Positions 50,143-61,960 of a stretch of DNA of 64,000 nt are shown here, one piece after another. Each line of letters begins with the position of its first letter. The stretch's first letter is position 1. The position numbers were made by a program, and so were the translations under genes. Under the pieces are notes generated by a model, which was not told the DNA's origin, searched no databases, and saw only the letters and a list, made by a program, of their open reading frames with translations. The DNA is from Brasenia schreberi (lineage: Eukaryota > Streptophyta > Magnoliopsida > Nymphaeales > Cabombaceae): NCBI GenBank assembly GCA_036023115.1, contig JAYKKT010000091.1, positions 29,764,001 to 29,828,000 on the forward strand. Reading direction: 5' to 3'.

Positions 50143-50505
50143 TCATGAAAGTAATAATGTTGGTTTTCATAAAACCTTTTTTGTTCTTGAAAATCTTTTG
50201 TTTTATACACCCTTATGGATTTCCTTTCTTGTATCTAAGAAACAAACTTGTGTTTTTGAAAATTTATTTTGTTTTTGCTTTTGATTTTCGAGTTTCGCTC
50301 ACCTTGTTAGATTCTCTTAATGTGCTTGGATTCATGAAGTCACCACTGAGCTTGGGAGACGTTTAAGGGCCTTCATATTTTGTTGGCTCATGACTAGCCA
50401 TATGGTTCAACCTCAGCCTTAACCTCAGTTAGGTTGTGATTGCCTATATGGCTTGAGCTCTGCCTTAAGCTCGTTTTATTGGTGTGTTTGTCAGATCAAT
50501 GCACC
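50143..50505. other. Element L DNA between hAT1 and copia K
   Basis: No gene. Ends with GCACC, the left copy of the copia K target duplication. Confidence 0.5.
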
Positions 50506-50809
50506 TGTTAAATTGTAATAGGATGGGCGAGACCCCCAATGGTTGGCTGTTGGCCCTTCCTTCTTCTCTCTCTCAAATGTTGTAAATTCCTTGTTATTGT
50601 TCTATACCTTGTTATTGTTCTATAAATAGAGCTCTTTTATACATCAATAAATATGTTGTTCTTGGACAACACCTAGACTTAGAATTTTTGGCTTGTTTTT
50701 TACTCAAAACACCCCATTTTCGGGTGTGTTTGTATTTGACTTGTTGATTTGACACTTGATGATACGTGATATAATGGCTTTCAAATACGAATATCAACAA
50801 TTATTTACA
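50506..50809 (+). mobile_element. 5' LTR of copia K
   Basis: 304 bp, TGTTAAATTG to ATTATTTACA, with TATA-like 'ctataaatagagctc' near 50620. Directly followed by TGGTATCAAAACC, the copia primer-binding site. Confidence 0.9.
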
Positions 50810-51139
50810 TGGTATCAAAACCTCATTTTGAAGAAATCGAGCACATCGAGAAGCATGCCAAAATTGAAAAGTTCGTGATATTGAATATTTGACGTTCCCA
50901 ACTTGATTTAACATCAAAATTCTTTTTTGTTCCTTGAAATAAATAATAAAAATGAGTCTTTCAAGTGTATTTTTGACCCAAAATGCTATCAAATTTGAGC
51001 AAAAACTATGAAGAAATACTTCTTATCAAAAAATTATTAGGACTACATAGATGACACTATTGAAGAACCAAAATTAGATAAAAGTTTAGACGATAATGAT
51101 GTTTTTAAAGCCCAATTAAAATGCAAACAATATTTAAAA

Positions 51140-53180
51140 ACTTGGAAGAAAATGAATGCAAAAATAACATTGATTATTTGTCAAAATATTGATGATAAAC
51201 CTATAAACCGAATTAGTGTATTTCAAAGTGCCTTTGAAACTTCTAAATATTTGAAAAATATTCATTCTCAAGATGACTTTGTGTTTCAAATAGATTTCAT
51301 AGAAAGAATGATAATGTTTAAGCAAGAAAATTTAAGCATTAGAGAGTACCACAATGAGTTTTTTGAATTGTGAACTCAACTTCGAAGTTTTGAAAAGTTT
51401 AAAAAATTGATGAATTTCAAGAATTTTTGGACAATCAATATTTTTTCTTATTTATACGTGGTCTTAGGGATGAATTCGAAAATATTATATCAAATTTAAT
51501 TCATAAGAAACCTAGACCAAAAGGGGATATTTTATTGGTCGATTTAGTTATAGAAGAATCTAGATTGAAAAATCTAAGTATAGCAAAAGAAGTTATTCTT
51601 TTCGCTTCCAAACTGGGAGCAAATATTAAGTCATACAAGCCTCCCCATATTAAAAGCTTTGAAGGATAAAAAAGTGGTGATTGATCGAGTAAAAAGTCAA
51701 TGGTGCAATAGTCAAACAAAGACATTATTTGTCACTATTAGAAGGAAAGTGGTCACATTAAGACCACTTGTCCCATTCTTCGAAAAAGATATGGAAACGT
51801 GGGAGCCATGAAAGACAAAGATGGAGGAGTTTTACCTTCAAACATCAAGGCCTATATAGAAGAAATGTTTAAGGAAAAGGCAAGCATATCCGAAAATGTT
51901 TTATCCACTTTTGAAGGTATGTCGGTTTTCAGATTCATTGTTTCGTTTCATATGATTCATGATGAAAAATCTTCAAAATATTTTTGGTAAACATGTTTTT
52001 ACGGTTGATGGTATGAAACTTCAAATTAAAGAAATCGGAAAACTTTGAAAAAGAAGATTTCAAAATTCAAAATATAACTTTCATACCTAAGTTAAATCTA
52101 AATCTTCTTTCGGATGCTCAAATTTATGATAATGGTTGTATAGTCACTTTCTCATCTAAGAATTGTATGGTGCAGGATCACTTATCAGAAAAGGTGTTTG
52201 GTCATAGAGAAAGTGGAGTTATACAAAATGGATAGTTTAGTTATGCCAAATATTAAATCTTGTAATATAGTTCATGATACTATTCTTTGGCATAAACACC
52301 TTAGACATTTGAATATGCATAGACTATGTAATTTTCCTTTATTGAAGAAAAATAAGATTCATAATTTTGATTGTAAAGAATGTATCATTCGGAAAATGCA
52401 TCATCTTTCTTTCAGATAAAAGAATTTTTGTAACAAGTAAACCCCTTAAATTAATACATTATGATGTTTGAGGATTTGCCCATATTGTTTCCAAATGAGG
52501 AGTAAAATATTATGTAACTTTTATAGATGATTTTACTCGATTTACTTGGATATATCTATTGAGACATAAATCAGAAGTACAACAACAACTAAGCCTTTTG
52601 CCATACTAGACGTAGACGGGGTCGGCTACATGGATTCTTTGTTCCCACATAGTCCTATCATGTGTCATGTTAGGAGTTAACTCACAATAAGCTAGATCAT
52701 TCTTTATTGTTTCTTTCCAACACTTTTGTAGTCATCCTTTACCTCTTTTAATACTTTCAAAATCTAGTTTTTCATACCTTCTTACACGTTCTTCTTTTGA
52801 TCTTCTTTCTATATGTCCAAACCATCTTAAACGATATTCTCTCATTTTATCCTTTATTGGTATCACTCCTAATTTGTTTCTAATAATCTCATTATGTATA
52901 CGGTCTTTTCTTATATGACCACTCATCAATCTCAACATTTTCATACATAAATCAGAAGTATTTGAAAAATATTTGATCTTTCACAATATGGTAAAGAATC
53001 AATTCGGTTCTACTATTAAAATTTGTAGATCCTACTCGGGAGAAATGCTTGAAGAAGAAGATTATTGTATGTTATGTATCATCTGAGATGCAATTGGCAG
53101 ACCTTTTCACAAAATCTTTGTCTGCAACCCAATTTAATTTTTTGTTAGACAAACTTTCAGTATACACGCCGTAAGTTTGA
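51140..53180 (+). pseudogene. Copia K gag-pol remnant
   Basis: gag: 51152-51373 (FERs of the IREYHNEFFEL type) and 51427-51669 (FIRGLRDEFENIISNLIHKK); a zinc-knuckle relic near 51720 reading CHY.KESGHIKTTC with a stop at the second Cys; pre-integrase at 52198-52419 (LWHKHLRHLNMHRL, then C-x2-C type KECIIRKMHHLSFR); integrase start with VTFIDDFTRFTWIYLLRHKS near 52510-52575; after the RTE insertion a deletion leads directly to the C-terminal end (SSEMQLADLFTKSLSATQFN near 53070-53140). Protease and RT are absent. Confidence 0.85.
52580..52944 (-). mobile_element. RTE LINE fragment R13 in copia K integrase
   Basis: 365-bp 3' piece in inverse orientation, (ACA)n tail at 52580. Flanked by a perfect 16-bp duplication ACATAAATCAGAAGTA (52564-52579 and 52945-52960). 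Confidence 0.92.
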
Positions 53181-53186
53181 GAGGGG

Positions 53187-53274
53187 TGTTAGATTGTAAT
53201 AGGACGGATCACTAGGGCCCGTGTTTGTATTATGTAGTAGATAGCCTGCCTATCTTCAGCTAGCCGTTGCTGGC
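53187..53274 (+). mobile_element. 3' LTR of copia K, first part
   Basis: TGTTAGATTGTAATAGGAC, matching the start of the 5' LTR; interrupted at TTGCTGGC by hAT2. It continues at 58076-58319 with the TATA-like box and the ATTATTTACA end. Confidence 0.88.
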
Positions 53275-54420
53275 CTATGTTATCAATAGCACGCTATAGC
53301 GTATTAGCGGTCCTCAGATCGCTTTAACGCCCATTAAATTATGGGCGACCTGTTTGGGCGCAATTAGCACCGCTAACAACGCGATAGCGGACCGCTATAT
53401 CACTCTTAGCGTACAATGGAGTTTGGCTCGAGTACGTTGGATCGACCCAATCCAAACTACATAAAACCCTACAAAAGATCCACAAAACGGTTGTTGTCTC
53501 CCGCATTCCACGCCTCTCTCCCGCCTCTCGCCCCTCTCGCCGCTACTCTCTCCGCTTTCAGTCGCAGTCATCAAGCCATCAACGGTCGTTGTCTTGCTTC
53601 GCACCGCTACCAAGCCCTCTCTTGTGCACACAGCTTTCACCGTCAAATCATCTTCCGCACCTGAAGCTTTCACCGTCAACGCAATTTTCTCCTTCTTATC
53701 TTTTGTATTTCTTTCTTTCTTAGCTAAGGAACGGAATCGGGGCAGAGTTCAGGAGGCCAATGGTTAGAAGATGAATCGTAGTGTTTTCCCATGTACAAGA
53801 TCCAGTCGATAGGAATCTAAATCTCGCTCTTCTCCGTTCTCCCTCTATCCCTCAACCCCCAAATGCCAAACTATAGTCGAACACACACTCACACACACAG
53901 CCCAAATAAAGACTCGAGCTATGTGTGTTGCCCATCACCGCCCAAATAAAGACCCCAGCTATGCGTGGGCCCCATCACCACCACGTCCGTTCCTTCAATA
54001 TTATGTACTAATGGGGAGCTCCTACTTGATTCCTTCTTCTTTTTTAAAAATAAATATTTATTCAGGTCCATTTTTCTTACTTGTTGTCCTCATCCAAAGA
54101 ACCAGGTTTTCATTCTTCTCACATAGATACCACATTTTTGGCTTAGTGTCATGTCCATTTTTGTGTATCATATACAATTGAAACCAAAACTCTCTGGTGT
54201 CCACTGTCCTTAGAGTGTTGTTATCTCGAAGAGTTGGTCACCATAAAAATGAAGTATGGTGATGAATTTTCTTATCATGTATGCATCCTCCATTTTATGA
54301 GCATTTCTTCACTGGTGTATGGTTTGTTTTAATTGCTTGGTGCATGTGTGAGCGTTAACACACGTGCCTATTTGTTGTTGCTAGCTTACTGAAGAGTTAT
54401 TCTTATTTTTTATAGTGAAT

Positions 54421-57048
54421 ATGGAATCATCGACAAGTACAGCTCCTTGTTCTCCAAGTGGCAGTTGTGGCACTGGCACCGGCACTAGTAATACAATTGG
54501 TATTCAGTTTTCTAATCCAGCATACAACTACAGACCCCCAGCTTCTAAGGATCAAAGATGGAATTGGGGTTTAACAAAATGTAGGACGGATAATATGTCA
54601 GTATTTTGTACATTATGTGGTCATATTTCTACCAATGGAATAACAAGATAAAGGACTATTTAATGAGAAGAAGCAGAAATGTGGCAGCTTGCAAGAATGC
54701 AACTGAAGAAATAAAAAAAAAAAACAATTTATGATTACGTGCACAGTACATAGAAGAAGAAGGCCGAAAAGATTTCATTTTCATATGGACGAGAAGTTTG
54801 TAGTATGGAAGGTAACATAGTGGCAGGCACCCAATGTTTATCATCTTCATCGTCATTTAGCTCACAACCACCGCTTTCGAAGGGACCCATGGATTCATTT
54901 GTGCGTTCATCGCCAGACTCACCACGACAAGCTACATTGGAAAATCGATATAAGAAAGAAGAAAGAGAACGAGTATGCATATCCATTAGCAGGTGGATGT
55001 ATCAAAATGGAATCCCTTTTAATGTTGTCAAATCTCCTAGTTTTCAAGCGATGGTTAGTGATATAGGGCAGTTTGGACCTAGAATGAAGGCTCCATCATA
55101 CCATGAAGTAAGTAAAACATTCTTGGAGAAGGAAGTGGGAAGAGTAAGAGAGTTTATGAATGGATTTAGAAAGCATTGGGCTACATATGGATGCTCTATT
55201 ATGTCAAGTGGATAGACGGATAGAAAACAGAGAACACTAATAAATTTTTTAGTGCATTGTCCTTAAGGATCAGCGTTTCTTAAGTCCATTGATGCATCTC
55301 ATGAAGTAAAGGATGCAAATAAATTGTATACATTGTTAAAAGAAGTAATCTTAGAGGTTGGAGAGAAGAATGTTGTGCAGGTGGTCACAGATAATGCAGC
55401 AAATTATGTTGCAGCTGGTAGAATGTTGATGACTGAATTTAATCATTTGTTTTGGACACCATGTGCTGCACACTGTATAGATTTGATGCTTGAAGATATT
55501 GGAGAGAAAAAAACTGAAAGACATGTTCAATAGGGCAAAGAAGCTAGTAACATTTCTGTATGCTCATGGACAGATATTGTATATAATGAGACATTTTACG
55601 GGAGGAAAAAACATACATAGACCGGCTGTGACCTGTTTTGCTACTAGATTCTTAACTCTAGACAACTTGTGGCAGTCAAAAGAAGCTCTAAGGTCGATGG
55701 TTATTTCTGAATAATGGAAAAAATGCCTTTTATCAAATAGTATTGAAAGAAAGCAATCTAAGGCAATAATTTTGCAACTTAGATTTTGGAAGGGCATTAG
55801 TTTTTCACTTAGAGCAATGGGTCCTTTGGTAGATGTTTTACATATGGTCAACAGTGATGAAAAACCAATCATAGGCTACATCTATAAGAAGATGGATCGT
55901 GTAAAGGAACAAATAAAGGTACATAAATATTTCAATTTTATGTGTTATTAACTTATTTGTTAATCTTTACTTCTTAAGATCTTATAATAACATTTAACTT
56001 CTTGTTTTATAGGTTAATATAAAAAACAAAGAAGAGCAGTATGCTTTTATTTGGGAGATCATAGACAAAAGATGGGACATGCAAATGCATAAGTCATTAC
56101 ATGTTGCTGCATTGTATCTGAATCCAGGGTTGTATTATGATTATAATGGGATAGAATCTAATGTTGAGATTAAAGGTGGTTTGTTTCAAGTTATAGCTAC
56201 ACTTGTACGAAGTAAGGAAGAACAACAACAAATCAGTGGGCAACTTATAAGTTATCGAAGCGGGGGGTGTGGTTTTGGACTAGAATTAGCTATAAGTTCG
56301 AGAAAAGCATATGCACCATGTAATTAATTTAAGCAACTTTGCTTTCTTAATTATTTCATTATTAAGATATGATTTAGTGTTTTTTAATATGATTAATTTA
56401 TTATTTACACATGATTTTTAACTTTTTGTAATAGCTGAATGGTGGATGACCTATGGTTATGGATGCCCTGAATTACAAAATTTTGTTATACGGGTTTTGA
56501 GTCTTACTTATAGTGCTACCCCATGTGAACGCAATTGGAGTACCTTTGAAATTGTAAGAAATTAAGAATTATGCTTTTTATTTACACTATAAGTAAATGA
56601 AAGTTTTTTACTTAACGACTTACCTAAATTCTTTCTCTTATCTTAGATTTATATGAAGAAAAGGAATAGATTATTGCATCAAGAGCTTAACGATTTAACT
56701 TTTGTGCAATATAACGAAAAGCTAAGAAGAAGGTACGAAGAGAGGAAATCTAATGGTGCAAATGTTGACCCCATCATGTTGGCATTGGTTGAAGATCACG
56801 ATGAATATCCTACTGATGATGAGTTTGTTGGTGACGATGATTCCCTTACATGGAGAAATGTCGATATGGCATCTGAAGCATCAAGAATGGGTGTTGTTTA
56901 AAGGTCAAGAACATGAAAGCGACAAAGAAGGCAAAGCAAAGGAAAGGATAAGATGCCTATGAAAGATGAAAAAGAATTTAATTTTGAAGAAACAGACGAA
57001 AAGGAAGAGGAAATAGAAGAATACGGATGTTTTTTTGAAAAAGAGTGA
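54421..57048 (+). pseudogene. hAT2 transposase pseudogene
   Basis: Same domain order as hAT1: BED-type finger (WNWGLTKCRTDNMSVFCTLC), DUF659-like region 54805-55530, 55490-55714 and on, introns near 55919-56011, 56321-56433 and 56555-56646, then the dimerisation region (SATPCERNWSTFE intact) and acidic tail. It shares with hAT1 the stops after IMS.G, HCP and the shift near 'gagaaaaaaa'. One more stop follows MVISE. No active enzyme can be made. Confidence 0.88.
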
Positions 57049-57384
57049 ACATGACCTAAACAATTATGTGTGATTGTAAATTTGTAATTGAATTTTGATG
57101 GATGTTATATACTTTTTGAATTAGCTTATTGGCCTTTATGTACTTTTGATGGATGCATAACATTATGTACAATCTTTAAAGATAATTTCTAAGGCTAATT
57201 TTCCTGCTTTATTGCAAATTGTTGTTCAATGAAATTTTCATTGTCTTTGATTAGTGGGTAAGTATGATCAAAATAATGTAATCTGTCATCTGTAGTTGCA
57301 AGTGATCATGTTGTTTATAAACTAATGGCACATTCGTTATCTTCTGTTGTAGGTGATCATTGAGTGGACATGGTTAATATATAG

Positions 57385-57839
57385 TTCGGACATTAAAGCA
57401 GAAAAGAAAGGCAAAAGAAGATCAGAAACTCCTATCACCAACATGTTCAACTGTTCAAATAATGAGAGATTAAGGCATAGCACCTTGACAGACATATCAA
57501 AGGCACACGAAATTCCCAGATGTTCCTGAATTTGTTGGATAGCATATGGAATGCACCGTTCTGGGGTAATAACTCGGGTCAACAATCCTTTGAAGTGCAT
57601 TCCATTTCCATATGTTGACTTCAAACTTTCAAAGGATTCTTAACCCAAGTTATTGGCCCAGAACGGTGCATTCCATATGTTATCCAGCAAATTTAGGAAC
57701 ATCTGGGAATCTCGTGTGCCTTTGATATGTTTATCTATGTGCTATTGCCTTAATCTCTCATTATTTGAACTGTTGAACATGTTGGTGATAGGAGTTTCTG
57801 ATCTTCTTTTACCTTTCTTTTTTGCTTTAATGTCCGAAC
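57385..57839. repeat. Long inverted repeat in hAT2
   Basis: Arms of about 210 bp (57385-57594 and 57624-57839) with a loop of about 30 bp. Homologous to the hAT1 inverted repeat but longer: it keeps an inner part ('gcaccgttctggggtaataa') that hAT1 lacks. Confidence 0.88.
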
Positions 57840-58324
57840 TTTCATGCACTTTGGTTGGAGATGAGGCATACTACAAATAATATGGGTTAAAAGGTATGTG
57901 GCATTCCTCCTTTACTACTTTTTCCTCTTCATTAGTGAGTATTTTGCTTGTTCATTTATTAAAGAACTGGTTATGTTTCTTGATATTTCTTAGAAGTTAG
58001 AAAACTTATTATATATATATATAATTTTTTAATCATAAATAAAAGTGTACCGCTATTGATAACATAGTTGTTGGCCCTTCATTCTTCTCTCTCTCAAATG
58101 GTGTAAATTTCTTCTTCTTGCTCTACAAATAGAGCTCTTATATACATCAATAAATATATTGTTCTTGGACAACACCTTGACTTGTGTTTTCTTGTTTGTT
58201 CTGGACTCGGAACACCCATCCTCCGATCCTTAGGTGTGTTTGTATTTGACTTGCTGGTTTGACACTTGATGATACGTGATCGGGCTGCTTCCAAATACGA
58301 ATATCAATAATTATTTACACCACC

Positions 58325-59079
58325 TTGGCCTTTTTTAACATGCTGTCAGTTTGTTGTGACTCGTGAATTGATTTGTCATATTAGAGAATCCGATTTGGCT
58401 GAATAATGTTTCTTCTTGGAGAAACTTCTTCTTATGCTTTTAGCTAAATGTTATGGGAACTCTTTTTTTAAAACCTTAGGATCTTGCTTGATGTTTTGAC
58501 TTTTGCGAATTAGGATCTTCTTTGGCTTCAAGTTCGTTTCATTCTGTTAGCAAGATTTAAATTATTTTTTGTCGAGTTATATTGCACCAAGTTGTCTTGC
58601 AGGTATTAAGCATACAAAAATAAAGGATGACAAACCTGGCGTGAACTGGAGCAAGACAATAGGAAAGGCATTGCAGACAGCTGCAGTATTCATGATGTTA
58701 ATGTGCTTCATTTGAGACTATGGGATCAGTACTTGATCTGGGCCAACAAAATGAAGGTAGTTATCAGCGTTATGGGAGATTGGTGGGATTAGTACACAAT
58801 TCATAGTAAGATTGGGGCATCTTTGCGTACATGACAGTTGACCTGAAACAGCGAAGGCTGCTATCTCATAGTCATAATATGAGACTAGTGGAATCAGTAC
58901 AGAGTAAAGGTGAGATTATGTTGGAGAAAGACCGCTTTGAAGAATAGCATCAACCGTGTTTCAAGGCTGAGTATAGAAGCTACCTTGTTGAGCTTCTCAT
59001 TGGAATGGTCATTGATGGGTTACTGCTGCATCTGGATTTCCTCTTCTTCTCGTCAAACTTTTGGTTCAGTTAGAGGGCG
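58325..59079. other. Internal DNA of element L, right part
   Basis: No recognisable gene. Ends in the purine tract 'tagagggcg' just before the right LTR. Confidence 0.45.
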
Positions 59080-59460
59080 TGTTAAAATATAGTACTTCTT
59101 TTATGTAGTTCTTTTATAACTACTCTTTTTCTAATTTGTTGTAATAACCATTGGATAGCAGTAGACCTTAATGACTAGTGAAGTTACTGTTCTTCTTCCC
59201 TTTCCTTGCACACAGTAAATAATGGTTTCAAACCCATTGTATGTTCATTCCTCTCTCTTCAGAGGTTTCATACAAAATAAAGATGTTTTCCATTACCTTG
59301 TATTGTCCATAGACTCCATATGTCAATGGAGTTACGATTCTTACTCTTGAGTGCTTTGTGGGTTGTGACAATGATATTGTGTTGCATTGCTGCATATGTG
59401 CGAGTGGTTTCAGATTGCACTCTTCGAAGGCTCAAGTTGAAGACAATGTTTAAGCACCTT
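59080..59460 (+). mobile_element. 3' LTR of outer element L
   Basis: TGTTAAAATATAG start, direct repeat of 42665-43040. Preceded by a polypurine tract. Ends about 100 bp from CPSF100 exon 6. Confidence 0.7.
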
Positions 59461-59563
59461 TAGGCACAGGCTGAAAGGATAGACCCACAAATGAGGTTGC
59501 AGATAGCAAAGTTTTGGTTCCCCAAAAGGCACCAATTATTAAAATAGTCAGGCTGCACTTTAC

Positions 59564-59716
59564 AAGCAATTTCGAGCACCCAAAGGACTTTGCTATGGAA
59601 TCACTCATCCACTCAAGGAAACTCTTCACATAATCAAATAAGTTCCAACACCCGTCCAGCTGTATCAATTGGAAGTAGCACATTTCCACCTGCTCGAAGT
59701 GTCCTCAATATAGCAT
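59564..59716 (-). pseudogene. CPSF100: CPSF100 exon 6, with deletion and frameshift
   Basis: Starts AILRTLRAGGNVLLPIDTAG, then RVLEL, and two bases later DYVKSFLEWMSDSIAKSF appears in another frame. The family has about 28 residues between these (the LLILEQHW..STI stretch), so about 80 bases are missing and the frame is lost. In the upstream frame TGA follows directly. The 3' end is also short: after KSF only GCSKLL precedes a possible GCTT/GTAAAG donor, about ten residues are expected, and the phase does not fit exon 7. The end coordinate is therefore approximate. There is no GT..AG pair that could remove the lesion as an intron. Confidence 0.8.
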
Positions 59717-60838
59717 CTACATGGAGAAACCCAGAAAGGTAGACACTCAAACTTCACTTCTTGCTACTTTTCTGAATGGAATTGATGTTTCATAAAAGAA
59801 TGTGCACGTTTGATTACAGGCATGCTTGAATGGATGTATATTTTGGCAGAACAGAAGAGATTCTGAAAAGCAAGAAGCAAAACATTCACCAACTGACATA
59901 TTCTCAAAGAAATTGGCTGGCTGAGGATAGATTTGGGCCAAACTCATGACCAAGAGATATATACAGACTGATGTATACAACAGATCAGTTATGACGCCTC
60001 TTCATATATCAAAAATTACAGAAGATGTCTGTTCCAATGAATGCTGAGATCCGAACTCCTCCCTAAGCAATACAGGAAAATCTTTTTCATAAATTAGGAG
60101 ACAGGAAAGAAGAGAATGTGTTTTAAACAGGACAAAGGAAAGAAACTAGAGAGATGCAGTCATGAAAATACAAATGTGATTGACAATGGAAAGAAAAACC
60201 CATAACCTATACAAAGATTTTATATTTGAAGACCTCTGGATAAACTCATGACCATGAACTCCTAAATTTTCCTCAAAGATTCACACAGCAACAGCTCGGA
60301 GAACGATAGGCATCAGTAAATGTAAGTAGCGTACTTAAAATATAAACCCATAAGTTTAGCCTCAAATTTTACTTTCACATTCTAAAAGCACATTTGCATT
60401 AACCGGTGACTGGACTTCCACAGGAAGATGTGAATTCTAATGACAATATTCCACTTTTTCAAGCAAAGGCACGTGAAATGTAAAAGCCTGCTATTTTTCA
60501 CTCCAACTGAAAGAGTTCAACCCTCAAAAGTTGTCATTCCAAGCCACAAAGGAGGGTCTCTAATCCGGATCACAGATTTCAAAGCAACAGTGGTCGTGAG
60601 CTATTTCGCCTGCGACTGCAGTGTAACCAAAAATTTGTTCAAGATTAATCAAGACAGCAGACAGAAACTGGCTTCCACGAAAGCAGAAATTGCAGACAAA
60701 CTGCTAGTTATAAAGAAACTTCATCATGTCATTCATGCAAAGCAAAAGAAGCAAGATAGCCACTCTACAAGCGGATATAATGTAGAGCTATCTCCAGCAC
60801 GTAAAATATATTCCAATGGCCCAGTAAAGGAGAATTAC

Positions 60839-60954
60839 CTAATAATTCTTGATCCCTTTGACGTCTGTATGGCTGATTATTCAGAGCATTATAAGCATCT
60901 GTAATCAACACAGCTGGGCGCACAAAGGATCCAAGAACAGTTGCATTTAAATGC
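60839..60954 (-). CDS. CPSF100: CPSF100 exon 5
   Basis: Reads HLNATVLGSFVRPAVLITDA and ends RRQRDQELL. The family segment VRPAVLITDAY is intact. Acceptor TTAG/GCAT, donor TTAG/GTAA. Two bases carried from exon 4 make the Arg codon before HLN. A 154-codon frame runs antisense over it and looks fortuitous. Confidence 0.92.
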
Positions 60955-61039
60955 CTAATCATCACCAATGTGATGGTCAGATACCAATTCAAACACAAAA
61001 GGTATGCAACATTGATGGGAATCATTAAAAAGTATAGAC

Positions 61040-61166
61040 CTCTCTTTCCGATGGTTATAGTCAACAGCGTACACTACATCTTCCCCATCTTTAGTGATCT
61101 TCCATATTGTACCTCCCAGGAGATGCCCTGCTACATGAGGGGCAATGACTATCCCCTCCCCTTTAC
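61040..61166 (-). CDS. CPSF100: CPSF100 exon 4
   Basis: Reads [18 protein letters not shown], then a segment ending [20 protein letters not shown] is the conserved motif-3 region of the beta-lactamase fold (SAGHMLG-like). Acceptor TTAG/GTAA, donor GAGAG/GTCT. Too short to be found by simple ORF calling because it has no usable start. Confidence 0.92.
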
Positions 61167-61242
61167 CTAATTAAGGACAGGCATAAGACTGAGTTTGTCC
61201 AAGTTCTCTCAACTGGAAAAGGGTATACAGCATAAGACCAAC

Positions 61243-61339
61243 CTGAAAGATGGTAATTTTGCGAGTACGTTAACCGGGTCACATTTTGAAATGCACCATC
61301 AATGTCATCTAAGGTGAATAGTTCAAAATCTGAAACTTG
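61243..61339 (-). CDS. CPSF100: CPSF100 exon 3
   Basis: Begins QVSDFELFTLDDIDGAFQNV and ends LTYSQNYHLSG. Acceptor CCAG/CAAG, donor TCAG/GTTGG. Phase 0 in, phase 1 out, matching exon 4. Intron 3 that follows is only 76 bp. Confidence 0.92.
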
Positions 61340-61774
61340 CTGGAGAAAGAAAAGTTCAGTCAGAATGGTAAAGAACAGAAAGATAGCACTAATAATGTTC
61401 AGTTGCAGACAAAATGCCATACTCTCAGTAAGTATATCAATATGATTCACTAAAGCATTTTGATTAAGAATTATGTCTGTGGGACCAACAATGTTAGAAA
61501 AGCATTGCAAAAACTCACTGACGATATTAACTATGGAGGACATCAATGTGTAAATCCAAGTAACAGTAACTATGTTTTGAATGTTGACAATTATATTTCT
61601 TCACCAGTGTACTGTCAATAATTTATAATAGCGCAAAGTTCTTCCCCTTCACTCCTTGTGGGATTTAATAGAATCAACAGTTCCTTTCTACCTGATGAAG
61701 TTCAAGAGGAGGCATATGTTAATATGTATCTACCAGATCTTTCTTCCCTATTTCACATTTTAATTATTCAAAGA

Positions 61775-61960
61775 TGAAACAAGTCCATTCTCACCAACGA
61801 TTGGTTGGCTCAACTAGTTTGGCACTTGCTTCCCTTAAGCAAGGTCTCGAGTTCAAGTCTTGTGAAAGGAAAAATACAGCGCTGGGAGAGCTCTACCCCC
61901 ATAGTGGGCCAACCTGGCTTGAACTGAATTATTGCAATCCTTTGGGCTTCCACATACCAG
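61775..61960 (+). mobile_element. Probable tRNA-derived SINE in intron 2
   Basis: 'ggttggctcaactagtttgg' resembles an A box and 'ggtctcgagttcaagtc' a B box, spaced about 40 bp as in tRNA-derived SINEs. Its 3' end and target duplication are not resolved. Confidence 0.5.

Larger units (their letters stand above)
53275..58067 (+). mobile_element. hAT transposon hAT2, 4.79 kb
   Basis: Inserted in the copia K 3' LTR. Duplication TTGCTGGC (53267-53274) and TTGTTGGC (58068-58075), one change. Terminal inverted repeat CTATGTTATCAATAGC is perfect over 16 bp. Highly similar to hAT1 over the transposase and 3' region but different in the 5' leader (53.4-54.3 kb). Confidence 0.93.
50506..58319 (+). mobile_element. 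Copia LTR retrotransposon K, with two nested insertions
   Basis: 5' LTR 50506-50809; 3' LTR 53187-58319 interrupted by hAT2; purine tract GAGAGGGG before the 3' LTR. Flanks GCACC and CCACC fit a 5-bp duplication with one change. Gene order gag, pre-integrase, integrase, end of RNase H is that of copia. An RTE fragment sits in the integrase. The RT gene is deleted. Confidence 0.88.
42665..59460 (+). mobile_element. Outer LTR element L filling intron 6
   Basis: Two LTR-like direct repeats 16.4 kb apart in the same orientation bracket nearly all of intron 6. After subtracting the nested elements (hAT1, copia K with hAT2 and R13), about 3.5 kb of internal DNA remains, with short frames but no gag or pol domain I can name. 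It may be a large non-autonomous derivative or a decayed copia. The target duplication could not be fixed. Confidence 0.55.

Noticed and set aside
57337..57880. Similar proteins read from both strands
   Set aside because: They are the two arms of the hAT2 inverted repeat, not a gene pair.
60440..60904. 154-codon plus-strand frame
   Set aside because: It overlaps CPSF100 exon 5 antisense, has no known motif, and the exon on the other strand is well conserved.
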